DNA from: an uncultured Persicobacter sp.
Lineage (GTDB): Bacteria; Bacteroidota; Bacteroidia; Cytophagales; Cyclobacteriaceae
Direction of reading: 5' to 3'
DNA: 64,000 nt
Assembly (NCBI GenBank): GCA_947498325.1
Contig: CANMKE010000019.1
Location: forward strand, 1-64,000
The notes beneath the pieces were generated by a model, which did no database searches, was not told the DNA's origin, and was given only the letters and a program-made list of their open reading frames with translations. Below, piece after piece: positions 54,672-62,742 of the stretch (position 1 is its first letter; each line of letters opens with the position of its first letter). A program made the translations under genes and the position numbers.

Positions 54672-54711
54672 GATGTTCTTTTTTAGGTCAATGATCTGAT
54701 ATTTTATAGGG

Positions 54712-54727
54712 GCGTTGCATGCAACGC
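54712..54727. repeat. 16-bp perfect palindrome
   Basis: GCGTTGCATGCAACGC, preceded by AGGGG. It resembles the centre of dispersed palindromic repeats seen in other Bacteroidota. It may be a repeat remnant or a protein-binding site in the gap before the DUF350 gene. Confidence 0.6.
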
Positions 54728-54864
54728 TTTACAATTTTCTCCTGGTTCAAGCGGTTCGCATGGATCAGGATTTGGTACTTAAATTTTAGTGCAGGCAAGG
54801 CGCTTGAACTAAAAATGTAATTGGTGAGATGTAATTAATTACGCCTTTACGGGATCTTCATCAG

Positions 54865-54891
54865 CTATCACGAGAGCGACTCTCGCGATAG
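54865..54891. repeat. REP-like palindromic element copy C
   Basis: CTATCACGAGAG then CGA then CTCTCGCGATAG: a 12-bp stem with one mismatch, matching the elements at 37998 and 38145 with one change in the centre. It is about 17 kb from them, so the family is dispersed. Confidence 0.8.
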
Positions 54892-54923
54892 TCTTGATGC
54901 CCGTATTATGTCAAAATTTAAAA

Positions 54924-55694
54924 CTACTTTCCGAATCCACCACCTCGGCTTCTGTAAGAAGAAGAGGAACTGCTGCGGCTACGACTTCCCCAGCCAGAAC
55001 TTTTACTGCTGCGTGAAGAGCTTCGGCTGCTACGGCTTTGTACCCTGGACTTAAAAGCACTGCTTTTCGACCATTTTGAATTTGAGCGGGTATTTTTATC
55101 GGCATAAGTGCCGTAATAACTTCGTCCTGAGGAGGGGTTCACGGGTCCGTAATAATCCCGACCTCTGCTGCGGTAATTACTGTAATAATCGTTGTAATAG
55201 GATCGGCGGATTGGGTGGGACATCAGGTTGAACATCGAGCTCATGAAAGCGTATCGCCCGTAAAATTCCCAGAAGCTGCTGCCTCCACGGTCTACCCAAT
55301 GCCCGTATTGTGAATTACCCACATAATTGGAGTAGCCTGCTGGCACAACGGATTTATTGAGTTTCCCTTCTTTTTTGGCGGCAATTTCCATTCCCATAGC
55401 ATCTTCATACTGGTGGAAAGTGCGTTGAGAAACTTCGGCCCAAGGGGTGATCTCTGATTTGGGTACGCCATCTTCCTCAATCACGACTTTATACTGCTGT
55501 TTATAAGTCGTGAAAAAAGTCCCGTCCGCATCCATATCATATAAAATGATGGTGAAGTTGGGGTATTTGTCAAGTCGTTTGACCAGTTCGTCCAGAGGTG
55601 TTTTGTAACGGTGCGAACTGCCGCAGGCGCTGAGCAGCACCATTGCCAGGGCGCATAGCAAAAAAGATATTGGTCGGTTGAAAAAGTTAGTCAT
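54924..55694 (-). CDS. DUF4247-like lipoprotein with Ser/Arg-rich tail
   Basis: 256 residues from ATG 55694; an upstream in-frame ATG at 55724 is possible, but the chosen start overlaps the DUF4178 stop by 8 bases (ATGACTAA), typical of coupling. Lipobox LLSACG. The body has a beta-rich part (about 25-130), then a Tyr/Gly/Arg region and a Ser/Arg-rich tail ending RGGGFGK, like DUF4247 proteins. It is probably anchored on the outer leaflet of a membrane and works with the DUF4178 and DUF350 proteins. The DUF4247 assignment is by resemblance and context. Confidence 0.7.
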   Translation of the reverse strand: MTNFFNRPISFLLCALAMVLLSACGSSHRYKTPLDELVKRLDKYPNFTIILYDMDADGTFFTTYKQQYKVVIEEDGVPKSEITPWAEVSQRTFHQYEDAMGMEIAAKKEGKLNKSVVPAGYSNYVGNSQYGHWVDRGGSSFWEFYGRYAFMSSMFNLMSHPIRRSYYNDYYSNYRSRGRDYYGPVNPSSGRSYYGTYADKNTRSNSKWSKSSAFKSRVQSRSSRSSSRSSKSSGWGSRSRSSSSSSYRSRGGGFGK

Positions 55695-56250
55695 TCGTTT
55701 TTGGCAGTATGTTCGAAATTTCAAATGGTTTCACAGGTCGCCCAACGGAAGCTTCAAATTCCCGCTCATCCCATTGGCTAACAGCTATAAGTTTTTGCTC
55801 GTCTTTGGTGTAATATTCCCACTCAATGAATTCCGCCCAGGCATCATCATATTTGTCCTCCACGGCCATGTCTTTACTGTATCCTGCGGAATCGGTATCG
55901 AGGAAATAAGTATCGCCTTCAAAAACGATTTTATTGGGGCCTGTTTTATGTTGCACAATATAGTCAGGCAGATCCTCATCGAGTGTTCGGATTTTTACGG
56001 ATCTGCTGATACTTAAATCGAGCCCATCATTGGCGTCCACATGGAGATAGAGGGAATCGGTACCATCAAAAATTTTGAATTCTTTGGTGAAATATTCACT
56101 GCCCCAGTCGTACTCCCAGCCTTGCACAATTTCCCAGGTCTTTAAATCATAATCAAACATAAAACCAACCTGTAAGTCGGTGACCTGAATATTGGAGGGG
56201 TCATAATCAGGGGTGTTGTCCTTCTTCTTGAAGAAATCAAAAATACCCAT
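55687..56250 (-). CDS. DUF4178-family protein
   Basis: 187 residues from ATG 56250 (MGIFDFFKKKD, the usual start); a longer ORF opens at 56289 but would start at the edge of the -7 element at 56283-56290. The domain contains LQVGFMFDYDLKTWEIVQGWEYDWG, and IEWEYYTKDEQKLIAVSQWD near the C-terminus. No membrane segment or signal is present. DUF4178 proteins are encoded with DUF350 and DUF4247 proteins; function unknown. First gene of the module. Confidence 0.85.
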   Translation of the reverse strand: MGIFDFFKKKDNTPDYDPSNIQVTDLQVGFMFDYDLKTWEIVQGWEYDWGSEYFTKEFKIFDGTDSLYLHVDANDGLDLSISRSVKIRTLDEDLPDYIVQHKTGPNKIVFEGDTYFLDTDSAGYSKDMAVEDKYDDAWAEFIEWEYYTKDEQKLIAVSQWDEREFEASVGRPVKPFEISNILPKTND

Positions 56251-56282
56251 ATCGTTATTATTTTTTTGTGATCGTCTTTTCT

Positions 56283-56290
56283 CAAACATA
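56283..56290 (-). promoter_or_regulatory. Candidate -7 element TATGTTTG for the DUF4178 operon
   Basis: Minus-strand match to TAnnTTTG, 33 bp upstream of ATG 56250. It supports the shorter start. Confidence 0.5.
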
Positions 56291-56690
56291 ACTAAAATTT
56301 GGAGAAAATACCCTGATTTAATTCAATATACGATACAATAAGCGGACTTACCGCTGCCTGCAAACACCTTAGCTTTGTCGGTTTCCATCCTATTATCATC
56401 TGATCTCCCAGTAAAATGGGAGAAAATCCTGTGAATTTGAATTAAATGTGAAAATTCTGATAAATAAATTCAGAAAATTTAGCCTAATTTAAGTGCTTTT
56501 GGTGTAAGGTTTTCATCATTTATTGATTAAAAACGTATTTTTGTTTAAGACCCAATAAAAAATTATCCGCTATATATATACTGCAAAAAGGATATTTTAA
56601 ATTAGATAAGTTCATTTTCGTCATTTTTTGGCGTTCCTGCACGTGTAAGTAAGGTGGGGTAAATGTGAGTTTTATTGTTTTTTATTTCAT
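56291..56690. other. Intergenic region between divergent DUF4178 and lipoprotein genes
   Basis: About 400 bp, AT-rich with T- and A-tracts and no gene-like open frame. No hairpin or repeat stands out. The two flanking -7 elements lie at its ends. Confidence 0.5.
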
Positions 56691-56698
56691 TATTTTTG
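56691..56698 (+). promoter_or_regulatory. Candidate -7 element TATTTTTG for the three-repeat lipoprotein gene
   Basis: TAnnTTTG match 28 bases before ATG 56726; a TTG at 56675 upstream of it cannot be the start. Confidence 0.5.
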
Positions 56699-56725
56699 AA
56701 AAAACAACATAAACAACCTAATCGT

Positions 56726-57910
56726 ATGATTTTTAGAAAAATGTTACCTGTTGCCTATGGGGCAGTTATTGCAATGTGTATGGCAAGCTGTCAGGAGGCC
56801 ATTCAACCAGCAACAGAGCTTACCGCCACAACCCAGGATTCAGAATTGAGAACGATGGAGGAGGGAATGCCTTCCCTTCAAACTGCCTATGACATTAATT
56901 ATGTAGCGGCAGGCGATTATTATTCAATCGTTGGAGAAGATGCCAACGGTGATTTGTCGGTATTTTTTGGTGATCGAGTGAACGGCTGGACACGCCTTCA
57001 GGATAAATATGCCAAAAATGCTATTTGGGGAGATTACCTGGCGACTTCATATGATGATGAGTCTGGAGATTTTCTTTATGCTTTTATGCACAATGGTAAA
57101 GTTGCCGTAAATGGCGGTTATCAGTTTGGAGGAAAGCCGCGCTACAATTCAGGAAAAAGCTATGTGGGAAGCGGTGCGGACTGCTTAGTGGAGTTTCTTG
57201 ATTTGGATTATGTACACTCTGCAGGCTATTGGGTGATCAGTGGAAAAAATGCCAGTGGTAAAGTTTTGACTTTTGTGGGCAAGCAGAGAGCTTGGACACA
57301 ATTGCCTGACAAACAATCTGCAAGCAATGCCTGGGGTGAATTTTTGGCTTCCGCTTTCAATCAGGTAGATGCTGGTGAAAAATTTGAAGGGGTATATGCT
57401 TATTTATTCCCAAAAAATGGGACCAAATATGTTGTAACTAACGGTTTGCGTGAGTTCTATGGCAAGCCTTGGTTTAATTCAGGAAAAAGGTTTGTAGGAA
57501 CTAAAGGAGATCGTCTGATTTCTTTGATCAATCTTGATTATGTACCAAGTATGGATGCTTACATCATTCAGGGAATGAGTGAAAGTGGTAACATTGATAC
57601 TTATTTTGGAAGCCATAAAAATGGCTGGGTAAAGACTGAAGATCGCCACTCTGCAGGGAAATTGGCAGGGAAGTATGTTGATATCGCTGTGCAGTCTGTA
57701 AAAGGCGGTAAAGGATTCGGCATCAATTACCTGTTGCAATTTGGCGAAGGCGAAAATGGCAAAGTGAATGTTGGCTGGGGAAAAGGAACAAGCTATAAGA
57801 GTGAAGCAGAAATTCTGGATAAATTCGGAAACGTGATCGGTACTGGTGGCTTGAATGTAAGACACTACGGAAACGGCGTCAAAGTAGAAGGTGAGCAGGC
57901 TAAAGGATAA
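56726..57910 (+). CDS. Lipoprotein with three tandem repeats of about 105-110 residues
   Basis: 394 residues from ATG 56726. Lipobox AMCMASC (Cys near residue 20) marks a lipoprotein. After a short linker come three repeats sharing NYV / DYV / DYV starts, a FFG / FVG / YFG strand, a Trp (W.RLQDK, W.QLPDK, W.KTEDR), a WGDYLA / WGEFLA / LAGKYVD strand, and, in the first two, G.P..NSGK..VG and D.L. Repeats span about residues 55-155, 156-265 and 266-370. I do not recognise a family; a beta-propeller or repeat-fold surface protein is plausible. It is probably exposed on the outer membrane. Monocistronic. Confidence 0.8.
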   Translation: MIFRKMLPVAYGAVIAMCMASCQEAIQPATELTATTQDSELRTMEEGMPSLQTAYDINYVAAGDYYSIVGEDANGDLSVFFGDRVNGWTRLQDKYAKNAIWGDYLATSYDDESGDFLYAFMHNGKVAVNGGYQFGGKPRYNSGKSYVGSGADCLVEFLDLDYVHSAGYWVISGKNASGKVLTFVGKQRAWTQLPDKQSASNAWGEFLASAFNQVDAGEKFEGVYAYLFPKNGTKYVVTNGLREFYGKPWFNSGKRFVGTKGDRLISLINLDYVPSMDAYIIQGMSESGNIDTYFGSHKNGWVKTEDRHSAGKLAGKYVDIAVQSVKGGKGFGINYLLQFGEGENGKVNVGWGKGTSYKSEAEILDKFGNVIGTGGLNVRHYGNGVKVEGEQAKG

Positions 57911-57990
57911 TCTGAAGTCGCGTTGTCAACCATTTTGACTTGGTATATTAACAGTAGTTAATGATCGGGTAAATGGTTGGTCAATAAATG

Positions 57991-58027
57991 AAAACAGCAC
58001 AACTGATAAGGTTGTGCTGTTTTTTTT
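57991..58027. terminator. Bidirectional terminator between the lipoprotein gene and queA
   Basis: AAAACAGCACAAC / GTTGTGCTGTTTT stem with T-run; convergent genes end here. Confidence 0.85.
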
Positions 58028-58031
58028 ATGG

Positions 58032-59261
58032 TTACTTTTTCCGAAGTAAGAAAGAGGCGTCTCCGTAACTGAGGAATCGGTAATCTTTGTCAAGGGCATT
58101 CTGATATACCTTCTTCCAGTCTTCGCCAATGAAGGCCGCCACAAGCATAATGAGGGTCGAGCCTGGCTGATGGAAATTGGTGATGATGCCATCAATAATC
58201 TGGAAAGGATAGGAGGGGAAGATGAAAATTTCTGTGCTTCCCTGCAAATGGTCGGCCTTGTCGGCATCCATTCTCTGCAATACGGCGGTCATAGCTGCTT
58301 TTACCGAAGGCAATTCCTCCACGGAATATTGGTAAGGGCGCAGCTTCTCAACAAAGAAATCTGCCTGTGGATCTTCAATCAGTTTTACCCCAAACCAGTA
58401 CAGGCTTTCGAGTGTCCGCATGGAGGTCGTCCCGACACAGTAAATATTTCCCTGACGCTCGATAATGGCCTCCACATTATGTCGGTGAATAATGATCTGC
58501 TCCTCGTGCATCGGGTGGTTCACTGCATTTTCCTCTTTTACAGGCTGAAAAGTTCCCGCACTCACATGCAATGTCAGTTCCTGACGATCAATATTTTTGG
58601 CATCAAGTCGTTCAAGGATTTTGTCCGTAAAGTGTAAGCCTGAAGTTGGTGCTGCCACAGCGCCTTCATTTTTACTGAAAACCGTCTGATAGCGGGGCTT
58701 GTCTTCATCTTCAGCCTCCCGATTCATATAAGGAGGCAGCGGAACCGTTCCCGCCTCTTCCACGATAGCCACAAAAGGAATATCCGAAGGTGTCCATTCA
58801 AATTTTACCTGAAAAGGTGATCGACTGATGATCTCGGCTTTGAGGTGCACCTCCTGGCCTTCCACCGTCATCTCGCGGTTCAGTACCTGCCCGTCTTTCA
58901 GTTTTTTGGCATTGCCCACCATTGCAGCCCACACGGTTTCTCCTTTGGCATCCATGGCCTGAGAAATCACGGGGCTTGGTGTTATTGGGTTCAGCAGGAA
59001 AACTTCAATTTTAGCACCAGTATCTTTTCTGAAAAAAATCCGTGCAGGAATCACCTTGGTGTTATTGAAAAAAAGGACTGAATCAGCAGGGATGACCTGC
59101 TCAATATCAGGGAACCGCAAGTTTTCAATTTTTCCTTGCTGATAGTACAATAGTTTGGAAGCATCACGCTCGGCAAGTGGGTACTTGGCAATGCGTTCAT
59201 CATTTAGCTCGTATGTATATTCTGCCAATTTTATTTCGGGCAGTTTGACCTCTTTTTTCAT
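58032..59261 (-). CDS. queA: S-adenosylmethionine:tRNA ribosyltransferase-isomerase
   Basis: 409 residues from ATG 59261 (MKKEVKLPEIKLAEYTYELN); an in-frame ATG 36 bases upstream lies beyond the promoter element. QueA adds the epoxycyclopentane ring to tRNA in queuosine synthesis. Landmarks: RIAKYPLAERDASKLL, FFNNTKVIPARIFFRK, VAAPTSGLHFT, LHVSAGTFQPV and NFHQPGSTLIMLVAAF. Length exceeds the usual 350 residues through loops in the middle (about 95-130), as in other Bacteroidota. Confidence 0.95.
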   Translation of the reverse strand: MKKEVKLPEIKLAEYTYELNDERIAKYPLAERDASKLLYYQQGKIENLRFPDIEQVIPADSVLFFNNTKVIPARIFFRKDTGAKIEVFLLNPITPSPVISQAMDAKGETVWAAMVGNAKKLKDGQVLNREMTVEGQEVHLKAEIISRSPFQVKFEWTPSDIPFVAIVEEAGTVPLPPYMNREAEDEDKPRYQTVFSKNEGAVAAPTSGLHFTDKILERLDAKNIDRQELTLHVSAGTFQPVKEENAVNHPMHEEQIIIHRHNVEAIIERQGNIYCVGTTSMRTLESLYWFGVKLIEDPQADFFVEKLRPYQYSVEELPSVKAAMTAVLQRMDADKADHLQGSTEIFIFPSYPFQIIDGIITNFHQPGSTLIMLVAAFIGEDWKKVYQNALDKDYRFLSYGDASFLLRKK

Positions 59262-59267
59262 AGGGCG

Positions 59268-59275
59268 CAAATATA
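59268..59275 (-). promoter_or_regulatory. Candidate -7 element TATATTTG for queA, close to the start codon
   Basis: Minus-strand TAnnTTTG with TTG 19 bp upstream. The ATG is only 6 bases downstream, so the mRNA leader would be nearly absent. Confidence 0.55.
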
Positions 59276-59611
59276 ATATATAATCAGCATAAGGCAATGA
59301 ATCGGGAAAATCATGATGCTCGTGAAGTATGGTTTGCTTCTGTTATCAACCTTTAAATGGGAGGAGGCTGATGTAAGGGGAACGGTCTTATGGTTATTAT
59401 ATCTTAGGGGAACAGCATAGGATTTAATGGGGGTGGTTTGAATTGATATTATTTAATATCGATCAAACGATTGAATGGCTAAATCTGGTTTTAAATAGGT
59501 GAAAATTGAGGATAAGTTGTTGTAATAAAAGGAGGTGTGATACATAAGCAGTTGTATATAGTTTTTTATCATTTTTGTTTATGATTTAACGGATAATAAT
59601 ATGATTCTATT
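59276..59611. other. Intergenic region between queA and susC
   Basis: About 335 bp between divergent genes. Nothing clear in it apart from the flanking promoter-like elements; no small gene, terminator or repeat was seen. Confidence 0.5.
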
Positions 59612-59619
59612 TACATTTG
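59612..59619 (+). promoter_or_regulatory. Candidate -7 element TACATTTG for the susCD pair
   Basis: TAnnTTTG match about 95 bp before ATG 59715, placing the transcription start near 59626 and ruling out the upstream in-frame ATG at 59601. Confidence 0.5.
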
Positions 59620-59714
59620 CCCTATTCAAACATTCAGCGTTTGGTTTGGTCATTAGTTTATTAGAAGCTTTACCAAGCGTTGGCAAATTATCATTTTATA
59701 CAAAACCTACTACT

Positions 59715-62700
59715 ATGAACTACTTTACAGGTTTCAAGCTGCACAATGCCCGATGGCTGCTGTTGGTCGTCCTGCTTCAGATTTGCAGCTGGCAGCAGGC
59801 CTTCGCCCAAGAAGGCACCACCATTTCGGGAGTGGTGATTTCTCAAACTGACCAGGAGGCTGTTATCGGCGCTTCGGTGGTCGTACAAGGAACAACCCGA
59901 GGAACGGTTACCGATGTGGAAGGAAATTTCAGCCTTCAGCTCGAAGAGGGAGATCAGACGCTTGAAGTTTCCTATGTAGGCTACAAGCCCGCCATTATTA
60001 CAATTGGCAACCAAACGACTTTTAAGGTTGAACTGGAAGAAAATGTGCAGCAACTTGACGAACTTGTCGTGGTTGGTTATGGTGTTCAGAAGAAAAAAGA
60101 CCTGACAGGATCCATTGCCACCATTGATAGTGAGAACCTGAAATCAGTGCCTTCAGCCAACCCAACAGACGCCCTGCAGGGGAAAGTTTCGGGGGTTCAG
60201 GTTGTTCAGCAGGGGCAGCCAGGTACAGCACCCGTTATTAGGATTCGCGGGGTCGGTACAACAGGAAATGCCAACCCATTGTATGTTGTGGATGGGATGT
60301 TGTTGGATGATATCAGTTATCTCTCTGCCCAGGACATCAAGTCTATGCAGGTACTGAAAGATGCTTCGGCAACGGCAATTTATGGTTCGCGAGGAGCAAA
60401 TGGGGTTATCATCATCACGACTAAAGAAGGAAAAAAAGGCAGCAATACGGTCAATTACAGTGGCTATGCTGGTATTCAGAACGTTCAGCGCCGTATCGAT
60501 ATGGTGAATGGTAGCCAGTATGCCACCCTTGCCAATGAGCTGACGACCAATAATGGCGGTACAGATTTACCTTTTCCTGATGTGAACAATGTAGCGGATA
60601 CTGATTGGTTCGATGAAATTTTTCAGGTGGCACCTATTCAGAATCACCAATTGACTTTCAGTGGTGGTAACGACAATACGCTGTATAATGTCAGTTTAAG
60701 TTATTTCAAGCAGGATGGTGTGGTGAAGAATTCTTCTTACGATCGAATTGCCCTGAGAATCAATAACACCTACCAGATGGCTGACTGGTTTAAAGTCGGT
60801 CACAATATTCAGTTCAGTTACATTACCGAGGATCTTGCGCCAGGAAATGTAGTACAGAATGCTTACATGATGGCGCCAACAGATGTACCCACCAATCCAG
60901 ATGGTTCATTTAAGGCCTCTTCTACGAATGTGGCCAACCCTGCGGCACAGCTTTTTTACGAGTCAAATAATCGCACCCGTCGCCTTTGGACGGTAGGAAC
61001 CGTTTTTGCAGAGGCCACTATCGCCAAGGATTTCCGACTGAAAACCAATGTAGGTTGGGAAATCAATGGAAGTACCAACAGGAATTTTGTGCCTCAGTAT
61101 TTTGTCTCTCCTACGCAGCAAAATCTGGCTTCAAGATTAACGGTCAGCAATAATATTTTTACTTCCTACCTGTGGGAAAACACCCTTTCTTATTATAAGG
61201 AGTTCAATGAAAAGCACCAGTTAAGTGCTGTTGTTGGGGTAACGGTTCAGAATTTCCGCTCGGAATCTCTTACGGGTGGCCGACTGAATGTGCCAAGTGG
61301 TTCAGAAGATTTGTGGTACCTTGATGCTGGTGATCTGGATGGTCAAACCAACAGCAACAATGCCTCGGAATCGTCTTTGTTTTCGTACCTGGGGCGTGCC
61401 AATTACACCTTGCTTGATCGCTATTTGCTGACCGCCTCTTTGCGGGTGGATGGCTCTTCCCGTTTCGGTACAAATAACCGATTTGCAGCTTTCCCTTCGG
61501 TGGCTTTGGGTTGGCGGGTTTCCGAGGAGTCTTTCTGGAAAGATAATATCAGCTTTGTTTCAAATTTTAAACTGAGAGGTTCCTACGGTCAGATTGGTAA
61601 TGATAAAATTGGTGATTATGCCTCGCAGGCCACCATCTCCACGGGCTTTGACTACAGCACGGGTACTCCTGCAAACAGACGCCCAGGAGCCACTGCCATC
61701 GACCTCGCCAATCCTAACCTCGTTTGGGAAACCGTAGAGCAATATAATGTCGGTTTTGAAATCGGATTTCTTCAGCAGCGTCTGACCACCGAATTTGATT
61801 ACTACGGACGTACCTCAAGAGATTTGCTGGTCAATATTCCAGTACCTTCCAATGCGGGCTTTGATGCACAGCAAACGGTGAACCTTGGCGAAGTGGAGAA
61901 TAAAGGGATCGACCTTTCAATTAACTGGGAAGACAGCAAAGGGGATTTCAACTATCGCGCTGGCGCAACATTCTCTACAGTGAATAACAAGGTCAACCAA
62001 CTCGGAACCGCTATTCCGATTATTAATGGTCCGCTGAATTTCGGTGGCTACCAGGCTTCCATTACACGGGTGGGTGATGCAATTGGTTCGTTTTATGGCT
62101 ATGAGGTAATAGGCGTAAATCAGGATGCTGATGACCTGGCGAATTTCCCTCAGGCACCCAATGCTAAAATTGGAGATTTAAGATTTCGCGATCAGGATAA
62201 TAACAATGTAATTGATGATGCTGACCGTGTGATTATCGGTAACCCAACACCAAGTATGATTTTCGGACTGACCCTCGGATTTGGCTATAAGGGACTTGAT
62301 TTCTCGATGGACTGGGCAGGGCAAGCAGGTAACGATATTTATAATGGTAAAAAACAGGTTCGTCCCGATTTGGTCAACTTTGAAAGCTCTTTCCTAAACC
62401 GCTGGACAGGTCCAGGGACTTCGACAACCGAGCCATTGGTAGAAAACAGTGGGGCGAGTTTCAACGTTTCCGACCGATTTGTGGAAGATGGCTCTTTCTT
62501 CCGACTGAACAACGTTACGGTAGGTTACACTTTCAATTCCGAGCTCACCGAGCGTGTGTTTATCAAGAAACTGAGAATCTACGCTTCGGGAACCAACCTG
62601 GTAACCTTCACGGATTACAGCGGTTTCAATCCTGAAATTATCAGTTCAAACCCTATCGCAACAGGCATAGACCTCGGTACTTATCCAGTGCCATCTGTTT

Positions 62701-62729
62701 ATACTATGGGCGTTGATATCACCTTTTAA
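59715..62729 (+). CDS. susC: SusC/RagA-family TonB-linked outer membrane transporter
   Basis: 1004 residues from ATG 59715, with a signal peptide ending QQAFAQ. A CarboxypepD_reg-like domain (about 35-120: ISGVVISQTDQEAVIGASV) is followed by the TonB-box-like LDELVVVGYG, the plug domain (about 125-235: RIRGVGTTGNANPLYVVDG, YGSRGANGVIIITTKEG), and a beta-barrel to the C-terminus (ends SVYTMGVDITF). SusC proteins import glycans or peptides with a SusD lipoprotein lid. susD follows by 13 bp. No sigma/anti-sigma pair or glycoside hydrolase is visible in the window, so the substrate is unknown. Confidence 0.95.
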   Translation: MNYFTGFKLHNARWLLLVVLLQICSWQQAFAQEGTTISGVVISQTDQEAVIGASVVVQGTTRGTVTDVEGNFSLQLEEGDQTLEVSYVGYKPAIITIGNQTTFKVELEENVQQLDELVVVGYGVQKKKDLTGSIATIDSENLKSVPSANPTDALQGKVSGVQVVQQGQPGTAPVIRIRGVGTTGNANPLYVVDGMLLDDISYLSAQDIKSMQVLKDASATAIYGSRGANGVIIITTKEGKKGSNTVNYSGYAGIQNVQRRIDMVNGSQYATLANELTTNNGGTDLPFPDVNNVADTDWFDEIFQVAPIQNHQLTFSGGNDNTLYNVSLSYFKQDGVVKNSSYDRIALRINNTYQMADWFKVGHNIQFSYITEDLAPGNVVQNAYMMAPTDVPTNPDGSFKASSTNVANPAAQLFYESNNRTRRLWTVGTVFAEATIAKDFRLKTNVGWEINGSTNRNFVPQYFVSPTQQNLASRLTVSNNIFTSYLWENTLSYYKEFNEKHQLSAVVGVTVQNFRSESLTGGRLNVPSGSEDLWYLDAGDLDGQTNSNNASESSLFSYLGRANYTLLDRYLLTASLRVDGSSRFGTNNRFAAFPSVALGWRVSEESFWKDNISFVSNFKLRGSYGQIGNDKIGDYASQATISTGFDYSTGTPANRRPGATAIDLANPNLVWETVEQYNVGFEIGFLQQRLTTEFDYYGRTSRDLLVNIPVPSNAGFDAQQTVNLGEVENKGIDLSINWEDSKGDFNYRAGATFSTVNNKVNQLGTAIPIINGPLNFGGYQASITRVGDAIGSFYGYEVIGVNQDADDLANFPQAPNAKIGDLRFRDQDNNNVIDDADRVIIGNPTPSMIFGLTLGFGYKGLDFSMDWAGQAGNDIYNGKKQVRPDLVNFESSFLNRWTGPGTSTTEPLVENSGASFNVSDRFVEDGSFFRLNNVTVGYTFNSELTERVFIKKLRIYASGTNLVTFTDYSGFNPEIISSNPIATGIDLGTYPVPSVYTMGVDITF

Positions 62730-62742
62730 GCCTTAACCATTA

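Noticed and set aside
56675-56725. TTG start for the three-repeat lipoprotein
   Set aside because: It precedes the -7 element and would bury the lipoprotein signal.
59601-59714. Upstream ATG start for SusC
   Set aside because: The candidate -7 element at 59612-59619 lies after it and the signal peptide begins at 59715.
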